Below are positions 44,616 to 54,228 of a stretch of 64,000 nucleotides of DNA, one piece after another. The stretch is taken from contig CAZTOZ010000029.1 in NCBI GenBank assembly GCA_964614535.1, positions 4,881 to 68,880 on the forward strand, written 5' to 3'. This stretch comes from JALSHZ01 sp964614535. GTDB taxonomy: Bacteria > Pseudomonadota > Gammaproteobacteria > UWMA-0217. The first letter of the stretch is position 1. Every line of letters begins with the position of its first letter. Position numbers and translations under genes: made by a program. The notes beneath the pieces were generated by a model. It did not search any database and had not been told where the DNA came from. It saw nothing but the letters and a program-made list of their open reading frames with translations.

Positions 44616-45197
44616 TCAGAACCGCCGGCCCGCCTCATAGGCTCTATCGAGCATCGCGCCGCGCCCCTCTTCACCGACGGTGCCAACGGCATGGAAGACC
44701 TCCCCCGCCACCGCATCGACCCCACAGAACCCGAGCGTGCCTTTCGTCATCGGCAACAGGATGGTCGGCGTGGTGGCGCCCATTGCCGCCAGCTCCGCCT
44801 CCGATCCCCCCGCCGTAACCAAGACCAGCGCCTTCTTGTGCGGCAGCCGCCCCCGCACCCCGCTTTCGTCGTAGCAGAAGGCATATCCGTGGGTCAGCAC
44901 ACGGTCGCACCACCCTTTCAGCACCGCCGGGCGATCCAGCCACCACAGCGGATAGACGAACACCAGCCCCTCGGCCCAGTCGAGCAACGCCTGCTCCTCG
45001 CGCACCGGGGCGCAGACCTCGCCGCGCTGCAGCGCGGCCAGCTCATCGGCACCAAGCACCGGGTCGAACAACGGCTGGTAGAGGTCGCGTCTCCGGGGCA
45101 GATGGCCGGCGGCCTTCAGCCCGGCCTCGACACGCTCGACGATGGCGTGGTTGAAGCTGCCGGGGTTGGGGTGGGCGATGATGGTGAGGACGTTCAC
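44616..45197 (-). CDS. NAD(P)H-dependent oxidoreductase, flavodoxin-like fold (NQO/Kef ancillary type)
   Basis: About 193 residues of the NAD(P)H:quinone oxidoreductase family: VLTIIAHPNPGSFNHAIVERV (FMN/FAD phosphate site), DWAEGLVFVYPLWWLDRPAVLKGWCDRVLTHGYAF (active-site WW motif) and LVTAGGSEAEL. The GTG at 45197 is chosen since homology starts there; an ATG at 45227 would add ten residues without family support, and neither has a good ribosome site. It reduces quinones or similar acceptors by two electrons, a detoxifying role in relatives. Confidence 0.85.
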   Translation of the reverse strand: MNVLTIIAHPNPGSFNHAIVERVEAGLKAAGHLPRRRDLYQPLFDPVLGADELAALQRGEVCAPVREEQALLDWAEGLVFVYPLWWLDRPAVLKGWCDRVLTHGYAFCYDESGVRGRLPHKKALVLVTAGGSEAELAAMGATTPTILLPMTKGTLGFCGVDAVAGEVFHAVGTVGEEGRGAMLDRAYEAGRRF

Positions 45198-45321
45198 GGG
45201 GTGGTGGCGACAAAAAGACGGGAGCATGGCGCATGCCATGCGGCGATGTAAAGATCCCGGTCGCCACATGGGTATTGGCCCGATCGCAGCGTCGGCGATG
45301 GGCCGTCGAGGCGCGCCCTGA

Positions 45322-46758
45322 TCAACCGTCCAGCTTCTGCTTCAGAATCTGGTTCACCTGCCCCGGGTTGGCCTTGCCCTGGGTGGCCTTCATCACCTGG
45401 CCGACGAAATAGCCGAGCAGTTTCGCCTGCCCGCCACGATACTGCTCCACCTGGCTGGGATTGTTGGCCAGCACCTCGTCGATGATCGCTTCGAGGGCGC
45501 CGCTGTCGGTGATCTGCTTCAGCCCGCGGGCCTCGATGATCTCATCGGCACCCCCCTCGCCCTGCCACATGGCATCGAAGACCTCCTTGGCGATCTTGCC
45601 GGAGATGGTGTTGTCGGTGATGCGCCGCAGCAGGCCGGCGAACGCCACCGCATCCACCGGCGCCGCGTCGATCTCGATGCCGTCGCGATTGAGCCGCGCC
45701 GCCAGCTCGCCGTTCATCCAGTTGGCGACCAGCTTGGCCTCGCCATCCAGCGCCTCGACCACCGCCTCAAAGTAGTCGGCGGTGGCACGGCTGGCGATCA
45801 GCACGTTGGCGTCGTAGCTGGAAAGGCCGTAGTCCTGCTCGAAACGGGCCTTCTTCTCGTCCGGCAGCTCCGGCATCTCCCGCTTCACCTCGTCGATGAA
45901 AGCCGGCTCGATCACCAGCGGCAACAGGTCGGGACAGGGGAAGTAACGGTAGTCGTTGGCCTCCTCCTTGGTGCGCATCGAGCGGGTCTCGTTACGGTCG
46001 GGATCGTAGAGGCGGGTCTCCTGCACCACCTCACCGCCGTCTTCGATCAGGTCGATCTGCCGCTGCGCCTCGTAGTGGATGGCGCGCTCGACGAAACGGA
46101 AGGAGTTGATGTTCTTGATCTCAGTACGGGTGCCGAACGCCGTCTGCCCCTTCGGCCGCACCGACACATTGGCGTCGCAGCGGAACGATCCCTCCTGCAT
46201 GTTGCCGTCGCAGATATCGAGGTATTGCACCAGCGAATGGATCTTGCGCATATAGGCCACCGCCTCCTTGGCCGAACGCATGTCCGGTTCGGAGACGATC
46301 TCCAGCAGCGGCGTGCCGGCACGGTTGAGGTCGATCCCGGTCATGCCGTGGAAATCCTCGTGCAACGACTTGCCGGCATCCTCCTCCAGATGCGCGCGGG
46401 TCACGCCGATGACCTTGCTGGAACCGTCGTCCAGCGTGATCGTCAACGTGCCGTTGCTGACGATCGGCAGCTCGTACTGGCTGATCTGGTAACCCTTCGG
46501 CAGATCGGGGTAAAAGTAGTTCTTGCGCGCGAACACCGACTTGCGCGCCACCTCGGCACCGATGGCGAGACCGAACTTGGCCGCCATTCGCACCACCTCG
46601 CGATTGAGCACCGGCAACACCCCCGGCAAACCGAGATCGACGGCGCAGGCCTGGGTATTGGGCTCGGCGCCATAGGCGGTGGAGGCGCCGGAAAAAATCT
46701 TGCTCCGGGTCTTGAGCTGGGCATGGATCTCCAGCCCGATGACAATCTCCCACTCCAT
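45322..46758 (-). CDS. gatB: Aspartyl/glutamyl-tRNA amidotransferase subunit B
   Basis: 478 residues. The tRNA-binding and kinase-like subunit of the GatCAB complex, which makes Gln-tRNA(Gln) and/or Asn-tRNA(Asn) from the mischarged forms. It opens with MEWEIVIGLEIHAQLKTRSKIFSGA and has KNYFYPDLPKGYQISQYELPI, DLNRAGTPLLEIVSEPDM and RCDANVSVRPKG. The C-terminal YqeY-like tail has VEQYRGGQAKLLGYFVGQVMKATQGKANP. Its ATG shares one base with the gatA stop (TAATG). Confidence 0.97.
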   Translation of the reverse strand: MEWEIVIGLEIHAQLKTRSKIFSGASTAYGAEPNTQACAVDLGLPGVLPVLNREVVRMAAKFGLAIGAEVARKSVFARKNYFYPDLPKGYQISQYELPIVSNGTLTITLDDGSSKVIGVTRAHLEEDAGKSLHEDFHGMTGIDLNRAGTPLLEIVSEPDMRSAKEAVAYMRKIHSLVQYLDICDGNMQEGSFRCDANVSVRPKGQTAFGTRTEIKNINSFRFVERAIHYEAQRQIDLIEDGGEVVQETRLYDPDRNETRSMRTKEEANDYRYFPCPDLLPLVIEPAFIDEVKREMPELPDEKKARFEQDYGLSSYDANVLIASRATADYFEAVVEALDGEAKLVANWMNGELAARLNRDGIEIDAAPVDAVAFAGLLRRITDNTISGKIAKEVFDAMWQGEGGADEIIEARGLKQITDSGALEAIIDEVLANNPSQVEQYRGGQAKLLGYFVGQVMKATQGKANPGQVNQILKQKLDG

Positions 46759-48221
46759 TATGCGTAGGCCTCCGGAATCCGTTTGTGCCAGTCGGTCTCC
46801 AGCTGCAGACGGTGGGCGACATTGAGCAGCCGCGCCTCCGACCAGTAGTCACCGACGATGTGCAGCCCGACCGGCAGACCATTCACCAGCCCGGCCGGCA
46901 CCGACATGCCGGGCAACCCGGCCAGGTTGACGGCAATGGTGTAGATATCCGACAGGTACATGCTGATCGGATCGTCCGCCTTCTCGCCCAGGCGGAATGC
47001 CGGGGTCGGCGTGGTCGGCCCCATGATGACGTCCACCTGCTCGAAGGCGCGGCGAAAATCGTCGCGGATGAGCCGGCGAATCTGCTGCGCCTTCAGATAG
47101 TAGGCGTCGTAGTAACCGGCCGACAGCGCATAGGTGCCGACCAGGATGCGGCGCTTGACCTCGTCACCGAAACCCTCGCCGCGGGAACGGCAGTACATGT
47201 CCTCGAGATCCTTCGGATCGTCGCAACGATGGCCGAAACGGACGCCGTCGAAACGGGAGAGGTTGGAGGAGCACTCCGCCGGCGCAACGACGTAGTAGGC
47301 CGGCGCGGAGAGATGGCTGTTGGGCAGGGTGATGTCCACCAGCTCGGCGCCGAGCGACTCGTAGACCGCCAGCGCCTCGCGCACCCGCGCTTCCACCTCG
47401 GCATCCAGCCCGGCGGCGAAATACTCCTTCGGCAGACCGATCTTCAGCCCCTCGATGCCCTCCCCGAGCCCGGCGGCGTAGTCCTCCACCGGCCGCTCCA
47501 TGCAGGTGGAGTCGCGCTCGTCGAAGCCGGCCATCGCCTGCAGCAGCAGGGCGCAATCCTCGGCCGACGGCGCCATCGGACCGGCCTGGTCGAGACTGGA
47601 GGCGAAGGCGATCATCCCCCAGCGCGAGACGCGTCCATAGGTGGGCTTGAGCCCGGTGATGCCGCACAGGGCCGCCGGCTGGCGGATCGAGCCGCCGGTA
47701 TCGGTGCCGGTGGCCGCCGGCGCCAGCCGCGCCGCTACCGCCGCCGCCGAGCCACCGGACGACCCCCCCGGCACCCGCTCGGTGTCCCAGGGGTTTTTCA
47801 CGGGCCCGTAGTAGCTGGTCTCGTTGGACGACCCCATCGCAAACTCGTCCATGTTGGTCTTGCCGAGCATCACCGCGCCGGCGGCGTTGAAGCCTTCGAC
47901 GACCCGGGCATCGAAGGGGGCGATGTAGTTGTCCAGCATGCGCGAGCCACAGCTGGTGCGCACACCGTCGGTGTTGAAAATGTCCTTCTGCGCCAGCGGG
48001 ATGCCGGTCAGGGGCCCCGCCTCGCCGGCGGCGCGACGCCGATCGGCGGCTGCAGCAGCGGCCAGCGCCGCCTCGTCGGTGACGGTGATGAAGCTGTTGA
48101 GCAGGCCGTCGTGGGCGGCGATGCGATCGAGGAAATGGCGGGTCAGCTCGACGCTGGAGAAATCACCGGCCGCCAACCCCCGCGACAGTTCGGCCAGCGT
48201 CATCCGATGCAACGCGGTCAT
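46758..48221 (-). CDS. gatA: Aspartyl/glutamyl-tRNA amidotransferase subunit A
   Basis: 487-residue amidase that releases ammonia from glutamine for GatB. The amidase Ser-cisSer-Lys triad is recognisable: Lys in GIPLAQKDIFNTDG, and the Ser pair in the glycine/serine-rich GGSSGGSAAAVAARLAPAATGTDTGGSIRQPAALCG segment. Its start overlaps gatC (ATGA). Order gatC-gatA-gatB. Confidence 0.97.
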   Translation of the reverse strand: MTALHRMTLAELSRGLAAGDFSSVELTRHFLDRIAAHDGLLNSFITVTDEAALAAAAAADRRRAAGEAGPLTGIPLAQKDIFNTDGVRTSCGSRMLDNYIAPFDARVVEGFNAAGAVMLGKTNMDEFAMGSSNETSYYGPVKNPWDTERVPGGSSGGSAAAVAARLAPAATGTDTGGSIRQPAALCGITGLKPTYGRVSRWGMIAFASSLDQAGPMAPSAEDCALLLQAMAGFDERDSTCMERPVEDYAAGLGEGIEGLKIGLPKEYFAAGLDAEVEARVREALAVYESLGAELVDITLPNSHLSAPAYYVVAPAECSSNLSRFDGVRFGHRCDDPKDLEDMYCRSRGEGFGDEVKRRILVGTYALSAGYYDAYYLKAQQIRRLIRDDFRRAFEQVDVIMGPTTPTPAFRLGEKADDPISMYLSDIYTIAVNLAGLPGMSVPAGLVNGLPVGLHIVGDYWSEARLLNVAHRLQLETDWHKRIPEAYA

Positions 48222-48505
48222 TCGATCACCTTCGGCACGAGGTAGAGGCCGTTCTCGGTGGCCGGCGCGATACGCTGGAATTTCTCACGCTGGTCGTGCT
48301 CGGTCACCACGTCGTCACGCAGCCGCTGGGGCACGTCCTGTGGATGGGCCATCGGCTCGATGCCGCTGGTGTCGACGGCGTTCATCTGCTCGACGAAATC
48401 GAGAATGGCGGAAAGGTTGCGGGCGTAGTCGGGAATGGCCGCATCGTCGATCTGCAAGCGCGCCAGATAGGCGATCTTGGCCACCTGCTCTGCATCCAGT
48501 GACAT
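48218..48505 (-). CDS. gatC: Aspartyl/glutamyl-tRNA amidotransferase subunit C
   Basis: 95 residues; stabilising subunit that wraps GatA and GatB. Family pattern LDAEQVAKIAYLARLQID, LSAILDFVEQMNAVDTSGIEPMAHP and LRDDVVTE. The ATG at 48505 fits the usual N-terminus. A possible promoter on the minus strand (TTCAAA at 48565-48560, 16 bp, TATCTT at 48543-48538) lies ahead of it. Confidence 0.95.
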   Translation of the reverse strand: MSLDAEQVAKIAYLARLQIDDAAIPDYARNLSAILDFVEQMNAVDTSGIEPMAHPQDVPQRLRDDVVTEHDQREKFQRIAPATENGLYLVPKVIE

Positions 48506-48590
48506 AAGCGCGAAGTCCATTGGTTCGGGAGCGCGCCAAGATACCATATTCGCCGGGCTTTTGAACGTGGGCGGGGCGGGGCGATAACAC

Positions 48591-48619
48591 TTGAGCCCCC
48601 ATGCGCCAGTCCTGATAAT
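48591..48619 (+). promoter_or_regulatory. Candidate sigma70 promoter of mreB
   Basis: TTGAGC (48591-48596), 17 bp, GATAAT (48614-48619; 5 of 6 to consensus), 37 bp before the mreB ATG and divergent from gatC. Confidence 0.5.
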
Positions 48620-48655
48620 AGGCGGCTATTGTCTCTCGCAAACCACGGATGCCCG

Positions 48656-49702
48656 ATGCTCAGATCACTGTTTGGACTCTTCTCTAACGATTTATCCATC
48701 GACCTGGGTACGGCCAATACGCTGGTTTACATGCGCGGCAAGGGCATCGTGCTGGACGAACCGTCGGTGGTGTCGATCCGCATGGATCGCGGCCCGGGCG
48801 GCCCACGCTCGATCGAGGCGGTCGGCACCGAGGCCAAGCAGATGCTCGGCCGCACACCGGAGAACATCAAGGCGATCCGCCCGCTCAAGGACGGGGTCAT
48901 CGCCGATTTCACCACCACCGAAAAGATGCTCCAGCACTTCATCCGCAAGGTGCACAAGACGTCCCTGCTGCGGCCCAGCCCGCGAGTGCTGGTCTGCGTT
49001 CCCTGCGGCGCCACCCAGGTGGAACGGCGTGCGATCCGCGAATCGGCCGCTGGCGCCGGCGCACGCAAGGTCTATCTGATCGAGGAGCCGATGGCAGCCG
49101 CCATCGGCGCCGGCATTCCCATCAACGAGGCCATCGGCTCGATGGTGCTCGACATCGGCGGCGGCACCTCCGAGGTGGCGGTGATGTCGCTGAACGGCAT
49201 CGTCTATTCCGATTCGGTGCGGATCGGCGGCGACCGTTTCGACGAGGCCATCATCAACTACATTCGCCGCAACTACGGCATCCTCATCGGCGAGGCAACG
49301 GCCGAGCGCATCAAGCACGAGATCGGCTCGGCCTACCCCGGCAAGGAGCTGCTGGAGATCGAGGTACGCGGTCGCAACCTTTCCGAAGGGGTGCCCCGCA
49401 CCTTCACCATCAACAGCAACGAGGTGCTGGAATCGTTGCAGGAGTCGCTCTACGGCATCGTCAGCGCGGTGCGCTCGGCATTGGAACGGACCCCGCCCGA
49501 ACTGGCCTCCGATATCGCCGACCGCGGCATCTGCCTCACCGGCGGTGGCGCGCTGCTGCGTGATCTGGACAAGCTGATCGCCGAGGAGACCGGCATCCAC
49601 GTCTTCGTCGCCGACGACCCGCTCACCTGCGTCGTGCGCGGCGGCGGCAAGGTGCTGGAGATGATCGACGAAAAGGGGGACTCCTTCCTCGCCTACGAGT
49701 AA
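48656..49702 (+). CDS. mreB: Rod shape-determining protein MreB
   Basis: 348-residue bacterial actin that organises lateral wall synthesis. It has the phosphate-1 loop LSIDLGTANTLVYMRGKGIVLDEPS, the connecting strands IRPLKDGVIADF, the phosphate-2 loop VLDIGGGTSEVAVMSLNGIV and the adenosine segment LTGGGALLRDLDKLI. The start MLRSLFGLFSNDLS at 48656 includes the N-terminal amphipathic membrane-binding helix. First gene of mreBCD. Confidence 0.98.
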   Translation: MLRSLFGLFSNDLSIDLGTANTLVYMRGKGIVLDEPSVVSIRMDRGPGGPRSIEAVGTEAKQMLGRTPENIKAIRPLKDGVIADFTTTEKMLQHFIRKVHKTSLLRPSPRVLVCVPCGATQVERRAIRESAAGAGARKVYLIEEPMAAAIGAGIPINEAIGSMVLDIGGGTSEVAVMSLNGIVYSDSVRIGGDRFDEAIINYIRRNYGILIGEATAERIKHEIGSAYPGKELLEIEVRGRNLSEGVPRTFTINSNEVLESLQESLYGIVSAVRSALERTPPELASDIADRGICLTGGGALLRDLDKLIAEETGIHVFVADDPLTCVVRGGGKVLEMIDEKGDSFLAYE

Positions 49703-49723
49703 CGGGCGCAGCGAGGCTCCGCC

Positions 49724-50557
49724 GTGAGAAAGCCCCTCTTCCTCCCCGGCAGCAACCCTCTACTGCGCCTGCTGGTGCTGGCGGCGCTGTCGGCCGGCCT
49801 GATCTACCTCGACCTGCGCACCCATCGCCTCGATGGCCTACGCGGCGCGCTCAACACGATGATCTATCCGCTGCAACTGGTGGTCGATTTTCCCGCCCGG
49901 GCCGGTAGCTGGGTCAACGAGGCCCTGGTCAACCGTTCCCGCCTCATCGAGCAAAACAACCGGCTGCGGGCCGAAAACCTGCAACTGTCGTCACGGCTGC
50001 GCTCGCTGGAGTCGCTCAAGTACGAAAACGAGGAGTTGCAGAAGCTGCTCAAGGCGGCCCGGGCCCAGGCGCACGATTTCGTTCTCGCCCGTCTGCTTGC
50101 AGTCAGCATGAACCGTGTGCAACAGCGCATCATCGTCGACAAGGGCAGCCGCGACGGCATCGAGGCCGGGCTGGCGTTGCTCGACGGCCTGGGGCTGATG
50201 GGCGAGATCACCCGTGTCTACCCCTTCCACAGCGAAGCCATCCTCCTCTCCGACGCCACCGAAGCAGTGCCGGTGCGGATTCTGCGCAACGGCTTGCGGG
50301 GCATCGCCAGCGGCACCGGGGTGGCCGACCGGCTCGACGTCCTCTATCTGCCGATCACGGCCGATGTGCGCGAGGGCGACATGCTGGTCACCTCCGGCCT
50401 CGGCGGTCGTTTTCCACCCGACCTGCCGGTGGCCACCGTCTCCCGCGTGGCCACCACCACCGACTCGCCGTTCGTACAGATCCAGGCCCAGCCACTGGCC
50501 GCGCTCAACCAGAGCCGGCGGGTGCTGATCCTCCGGCCGGAGACGGCCGACCGATGA
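49724..50557 (+). CDS. mreC: Rod shape-determining protein MreC
   Basis: 277 residues: one N-terminal transmembrane helix (LLRLLVLAALSAGLIYLDL), a periplasmic coiled coil (~70-110) and two beta-barrel domains (VDKGSRDGIEAGLALLDGLGLMGEI, VTSGLGGRFPPDLPVATVSRV) that bridge MreB to PBP2/RodA. It begins with GTG at 49724 behind a GAGG. It overlaps mreD by ATGA. Confidence 0.95.
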   Translation: MRKPLFLPGSNPLLRLLVLAALSAGLIYLDLRTHRLDGLRGALNTMIYPLQLVVDFPARAGSWVNEALVNRSRLIEQNNRLRAENLQLSSRLRSLESLKYENEELQKLLKAARAQAHDFVLARLLAVSMNRVQQRIIVDKGSRDGIEAGLALLDGLGLMGEITRVYPFHSEAILLSDATEAVPVRILRNGLRGIASGTGVADRLDVLYLPITADVREGDMLVTSGLGGRFPPDLPVATVSRVATTTDSPFVQIQAQPLAALNQSRRVLILRPETADR

Positions 50558-51048
50558 TGGCCGCCCCCCACCCGCTGCCCCTGCTGCTCAGCCTGCTGGT
50601 CGCCACGATCCTGCAGCTGATGCCGCTGCCCGAATTCGCCACCACGGCGCGGCCCTTGTGGCTGCCGATGACGGTGTTGTTCTGGAACATCGCCGCGCCA
50701 GCCCATTTCAACATCGGTTCGAGCTGGGCCGCCGGCCTGTTTCTCGACCTCGTCACCGGCAGCACACTGGGCCAGCACGCGCTGGCGATGATCGTCATGA
50801 GCTACATCGGCATTCGTCTCTACAAGCAGTACCGGCTCTATTCGGTACTGCAGCGACTGCTGCTGGTACTGGCCGCGCTGCTGGCCTACCAACTCATCGA
50901 CGCCTGGATCTGGCGCCTTGGCGGTCACACGCAAACGGGGTGGGGGCTGTGGCTGCCACTGACGACCAGCATCGTGCTGTGGCCGTGGTACCAAGGGGTG
51001 CTCGACTGGGTGAACGAGCACTGGCGGGGGGCGGCACAAAAGCCGTAA
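50554..51048 (+). CDS. mreD: Rod shape-determining protein MreD
   Basis: 164-residue inner-membrane protein with five to six helices; FNIGSSWAAGLFLDLVTGSTLGQHAL is the conserved MreD part (GLLxDxxxGxxLG). It has an ATGA overlap with mreC. Last gene of the shape operon; the following 122 bp up to the convergent carbonic anhydrase gene show no T-run terminator. Confidence 0.93.
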   Translation: MMAAPHPLPLLLSLLVATILQLMPLPEFATTARPLWLPMTVLFWNIAAPAHFNIGSSWAAGLFLDLVTGSTLGQHALAMIVMSYIGIRLYKQYRLYSVLQRLLLVLAALLAYQLIDAWIWRLGGHTQTGWGLWLPLTTSIVLWPWYQGVLDWVNEHWRGAAQKP

Positions 51049-51170
51049 CGGCGTAGACGCCCCGCCCCGGCACACGCCTCGCTGTCAGGCCCGCCCGGAA
51101 GGGCTGGCCGATGGCGGGCGAGGTCGGCGCCCGGGCGTTTCATGGCGTCGCTTTTCGTTGCCGGGCGGGC

Positions 51171-51935
51171 CTATTCGATCACCAAGCGCGCATTGCTCGG
51201 CTGAAGCGGGCGGTTGTTGGGTTCACCCAGCACCTTCTCCAGCGCCTTGACCTGGGGTTTGGAGACGGTGACGCGGTCGCGCTTGACGATCCAGATGACG
51301 CCCTCGCTGCAGGGCGGTGTGGTCAGCGAACCATTGTAGCGGTAGTAGTTGGTGACGTTCTTGTCGATCTCCAGCGACCGCAACACGTTGTTGGCCAGTT
51401 CGAAGCTGTCGCCCTTCTTCTGCGGCAGGGTCTGCCACAGCGTGGCCACGGTGGGGTGAGGCCAGCCCGGCATCATCGGCACGGCCACGACGGCCAGCTG
51501 CCCGTCCTCGGCCTGATGGACGAAGTGCATCTCCATCGGAAACGGCGTGCCGGCGATGGTGTGCTCACCCGGCGTATGGAAGTGGAACTGCTTGAGCTTG
51601 AAGACCTTGCCATCGACGGTGATCTCGCCACCGGAGCGCATGTCCACCTGTAGGGTATGGCCGTTGTGGTGGATCCGCTCGGGAATCAGCATCGTGTAGT
51701 CGAACTTGATCGGCGGCTGCTTGGCCTCGATGACGTTCCTGGCCGGATCGATATCGATCGGGGACTGGTTCTTACCCGTGCCGCAGAGGGAGAATGCCGG
51801 CGCGAGCTCGCCCCAGTGCGCCGGCCCGGTGTCACCGCTGTAACCCCACTCGGCCTGGCCTTCTTCACTGGCGTGCGTGGCAACCGATAGCTGCATCAGA
51901 ACGGCGGCGGCCGCCGCGACCATCACTTTTCTCAT
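51171..51935 (-). CDS. Alpha-class carbonic anhydrase, periplasmic
   Basis: About 254 residues with a signal peptide (RKVMVAAAAAVLMQLSVATHA) and a complete alpha-CA domain: WGYSGDTGPAHWGEL, CGTGKNQSPIDI, zinc ligands in KQFHFHTPGEH and EMHFVHQ, and YYRYNGSLTTPPCSEGVIWIV. The two Cys (CGTG and PPCSEG) should form the usual disulfide. It interconverts CO2 and bicarbonate in the periplasm, useful for an autotroph. ATG at 51935 (or 51938). It lies 79 bp after copA on the same strand and could be read through from it. Confidence 0.95.
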   Translation of the reverse strand: MRKVMVAAAAAVLMQLSVATHASEEGQAEWGYSGDTGPAHWGELAPAFSLCGTGKNQSPIDIDPARNVIEAKQPPIKFDYTMLIPERIHHNGHTLQVDMRSGGEITVDGKVFKLKQFHFHTPGEHTIAGTPFPMEMHFVHQAEDGQLAVVAVPMMPGWPHPTVATLWQTLPQKKGDSFELANNVLRSLEIDKNVTNYYRYNGSLTTPPCSEGVIWIVKRDRVTVSKPQVKALEKVLGEPNNRPLQPSNARLVIE

Positions 51936-52014
51936 CATTGTCTCCGTAGCTGTGTCAACCATTGTGAATGCCCTTTTATCACAGCCGCGCGAGCGCCGAC
52001 ACTCGAATTGTCAA

Positions 52015-54222
52015 CTACGCCTTGCGCAGCCGCAACGCATTCGACACCACCGTCACCGAACTGAGGCTCATGGCCGCGGCCGCAACCATCGGGCTGAGCA
52101 GAATGCCGAGGAAGGGATAGAGCACGCCGGCGGCGATCGGGATGCCGAGGGTGTTGTAGACGAACGCGCCAAAGAGGTTCTGCTTGATGTTCCGCACCGT
52201 GGCCCGCGACAGCCGGACGATGGCGGGAATGCGATCGAGCGAATGGTGCATCAGGGTGATGTCGGCCGACTCGATGGCGATATCGGTGCCGCTGCCGATG
52301 GCGATGCCGACATCGGCCTGGGCCAGCGCCGGTGCGTCGTTGATGCCGTCGCCAACCATCGCGACGACCCGGCCACGCTGCTGCTGGGCAGCCACCACAT
52401 CCGCCTTTTCGCCCGGCAGCACCTCGGCATGGACCTGCTCGATACCGGTCCGGCGCGCCACCGCCTCGGCGGTGGCGCGGCTGTCGCCGGTGAGCATGAC
52501 AACCTCGACCCCCATCCGCCTCAACCCGGCGATGGCGGCGGCCGAATCGGGCCGCAGCGGATCCTCGATGCCGACGATCCCCAGCAACACACCCTCTTCG
52601 GCCACGAACACCGGCGTGCTGGCAGCGGATGCCATGGCCCCGGCCGACGCATCCAGCGCCGTCACCGAGACACCGTGCTCCACCATGAAACGGCGGTTGC
52701 CGAGCAACGCGACCCGCCCGTCACGCCGGGCCTGGACCCCCTTGCCGCTCTCGGCCTGAAACGCCTCGACCGGCCGCGGTTCGATGCCGGCCGCCTTCGC
52801 CGCCGTGAGAATCGCCGCTGCCAACGGATGCTCCGACGACGCCTCGAGGTCGGCTGCCACCTGCAACAACCGTTGCTCATCGATGCCTTCGGCCGGGACC
52901 AGCTGCGTAACCACCGGCTTGCCCTCGGTGACGGTACCGGTCTTGTCGAGCACGACCGTCTCGATCCTGCCTGCCTGTTGGATCGCATCCCCGTTGCGGA
53001 TCAGGATGCCCTGCTCCGCCGCGCGGCCCACGCCGACCATGATGGAGATCGGCGTCGCCAACCCGAGGGCGCAGGGGCAGGCGATGACCAGCACCGTCGT
53101 CGCCGCCACCATCGCATAACTGAAACGCGGCTCCGGACCCACCAGCATCCAGACGATGAAGGCAAGGATCGCCACCGCCACCACCACCGGCACGAACACC
53201 GCCGCCACCTTGTCCACCAGCCGGCCGATCGCCGGCTTGCTGGCCTGCGCCTGACGCACCCGTTCGATGATCTGCGCCAGCACCGTGTCGCTGCCGATGC
53301 GCGTGGTTCGCATCAGAAAGGTCCCGGCGCCATTGATGGTGCCGGTGAATACCTCATCCCCCTCACGCTTGGCCACCGGCACCGGCTCGCCAGTGAGCAT
53401 CGACTCATCGACATTGGACTGCCCTTCCAGCACCACGCCATCGACCGGAATCTTCTCACCCGGGCGCACCCGCAGCGTCTCGTCCAGGCCGACCGTCTCG
53501 ATCGGCACGTCCATCTCCTCGCCATTGCGGATCACCCGAGCCGTGCGCGGCTGCAGGCCCATCAGCTTCCGGATCGCCGCCGACGTCTTGCCCCGCGCCC
53601 GCATCTCCATCGCCGAGCCGACCGAGACCAGCGCAATGATGATGATCGCCGCCTCGAAATAGGCGTGGCGCGCCAGCGTCGGCACGCTGTCCGGAAACAG
53701 CACGATCACCGTGGAATAGAGCCAGGCCGTTCCCGTACCCAGCGCCACCAGCGTATCCATGTTGCCGCGCCGGTTCTTCAGCGACTTCCAGGCACCGACA
53801 TAGAAATGCCGGCCGGTCGTCGCCATGATCGCCAGCGTAACGGCCGAGACACCCAGCCAGAACGGACGATGTCCGGCGATCTCCGGCAGCCAACCCAACA
53901 TCCCCGCCACGAACAGCGCCGCGCCGGCGGCACCCGCCACCAGCGCATTGCGCAGCGTGCGGCGATACTGCGCCATCTCCCGCGCCTCCTTCGCCTGTTC
54001 GTCGGCCAGACTCTTCAACTCCGCCGCATCGAAGCCCGCCTCACGCACCGCCCGAATCAGCGCCGCCGGCCCGGCCTCGCCAACCACCGTCGCCGTTCGC
54101 TCCCCCAGGTTCACCAGCGCCGACTCGACCCCCGGCACCGCCGCCAGCGCCTTCTCCACCGCCGAGACGCAGCCGGCACACATCATGCCGGCGATCGACA
54201 GCCGGATCTCTCGCACCGCCAT
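52015..54222 (-). CDS. copA: Copper-exporting P1B-type ATPase CopA
   Basis: 735 residues: one HMA domain with GMMCAGC (12-18), eight helices, TGEP (277-280), CPC (382-384) in TM6, phosphorylated Asp426 in DKTGT, GDGINDAP, YN in FVYNTLG and the MxxSS of the last helix (MSLSSVTVVSNAL). These are the Cu(I)-selective P1B-1 ligands. A small HMA chaperone gene lies 6 bp upstream. It is the second copper ATPase in the window and, unlike the one at 31028-33538, has a conventional N-terminus. Confidence 0.96.
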   Translation of the reverse strand: MAVREIRLSIAGMMCAGCVSAVEKALAAVPGVESALVNLGERTATVVGEAGPAALIRAVREAGFDAAELKSLADEQAKEAREMAQYRRTLRNALVAGAAGAALFVAGMLGWLPEIAGHRPFWLGVSAVTLAIMATTGRHFYVGAWKSLKNRRGNMDTLVALGTGTAWLYSTVIVLFPDSVPTLARHAYFEAAIIIIALVSVGSAMEMRARGKTSAAIRKLMGLQPRTARVIRNGEEMDVPIETVGLDETLRVRPGEKIPVDGVVLEGQSNVDESMLTGEPVPVAKREGDEVFTGTINGAGTFLMRTTRIGSDTVLAQIIERVRQAQASKPAIGRLVDKVAAVFVPVVVAVAILAFIVWMLVGPEPRFSYAMVAATTVLVIACPCALGLATPISIMVGVGRAAEQGILIRNGDAIQQAGRIETVVLDKTGTVTEGKPVVTQLVPAEGIDEQRLLQVAADLEASSEHPLAAAILTAAKAAGIEPRPVEAFQAESGKGVQARRDGRVALLGNRRFMVEHGVSVTALDASAGAMASAASTPVFVAEEGVLLGIVGIEDPLRPDSAAAIAGLRRMGVEVVMLTGDSRATAEAVARRTGIEQVHAEVLPGEKADVVAAQQQRGRVVAMVGDGINDAPALAQADVGIAIGSGTDIAIESADITLMHHSLDRIPAIVRLSRATVRNIKQNLFGAFVYNTLGIPIAAGVLYPFLGILLSPMVAAAAMSLSSVTVVSNALRLRKA

Positions 54223-54228
54223 CCCCCG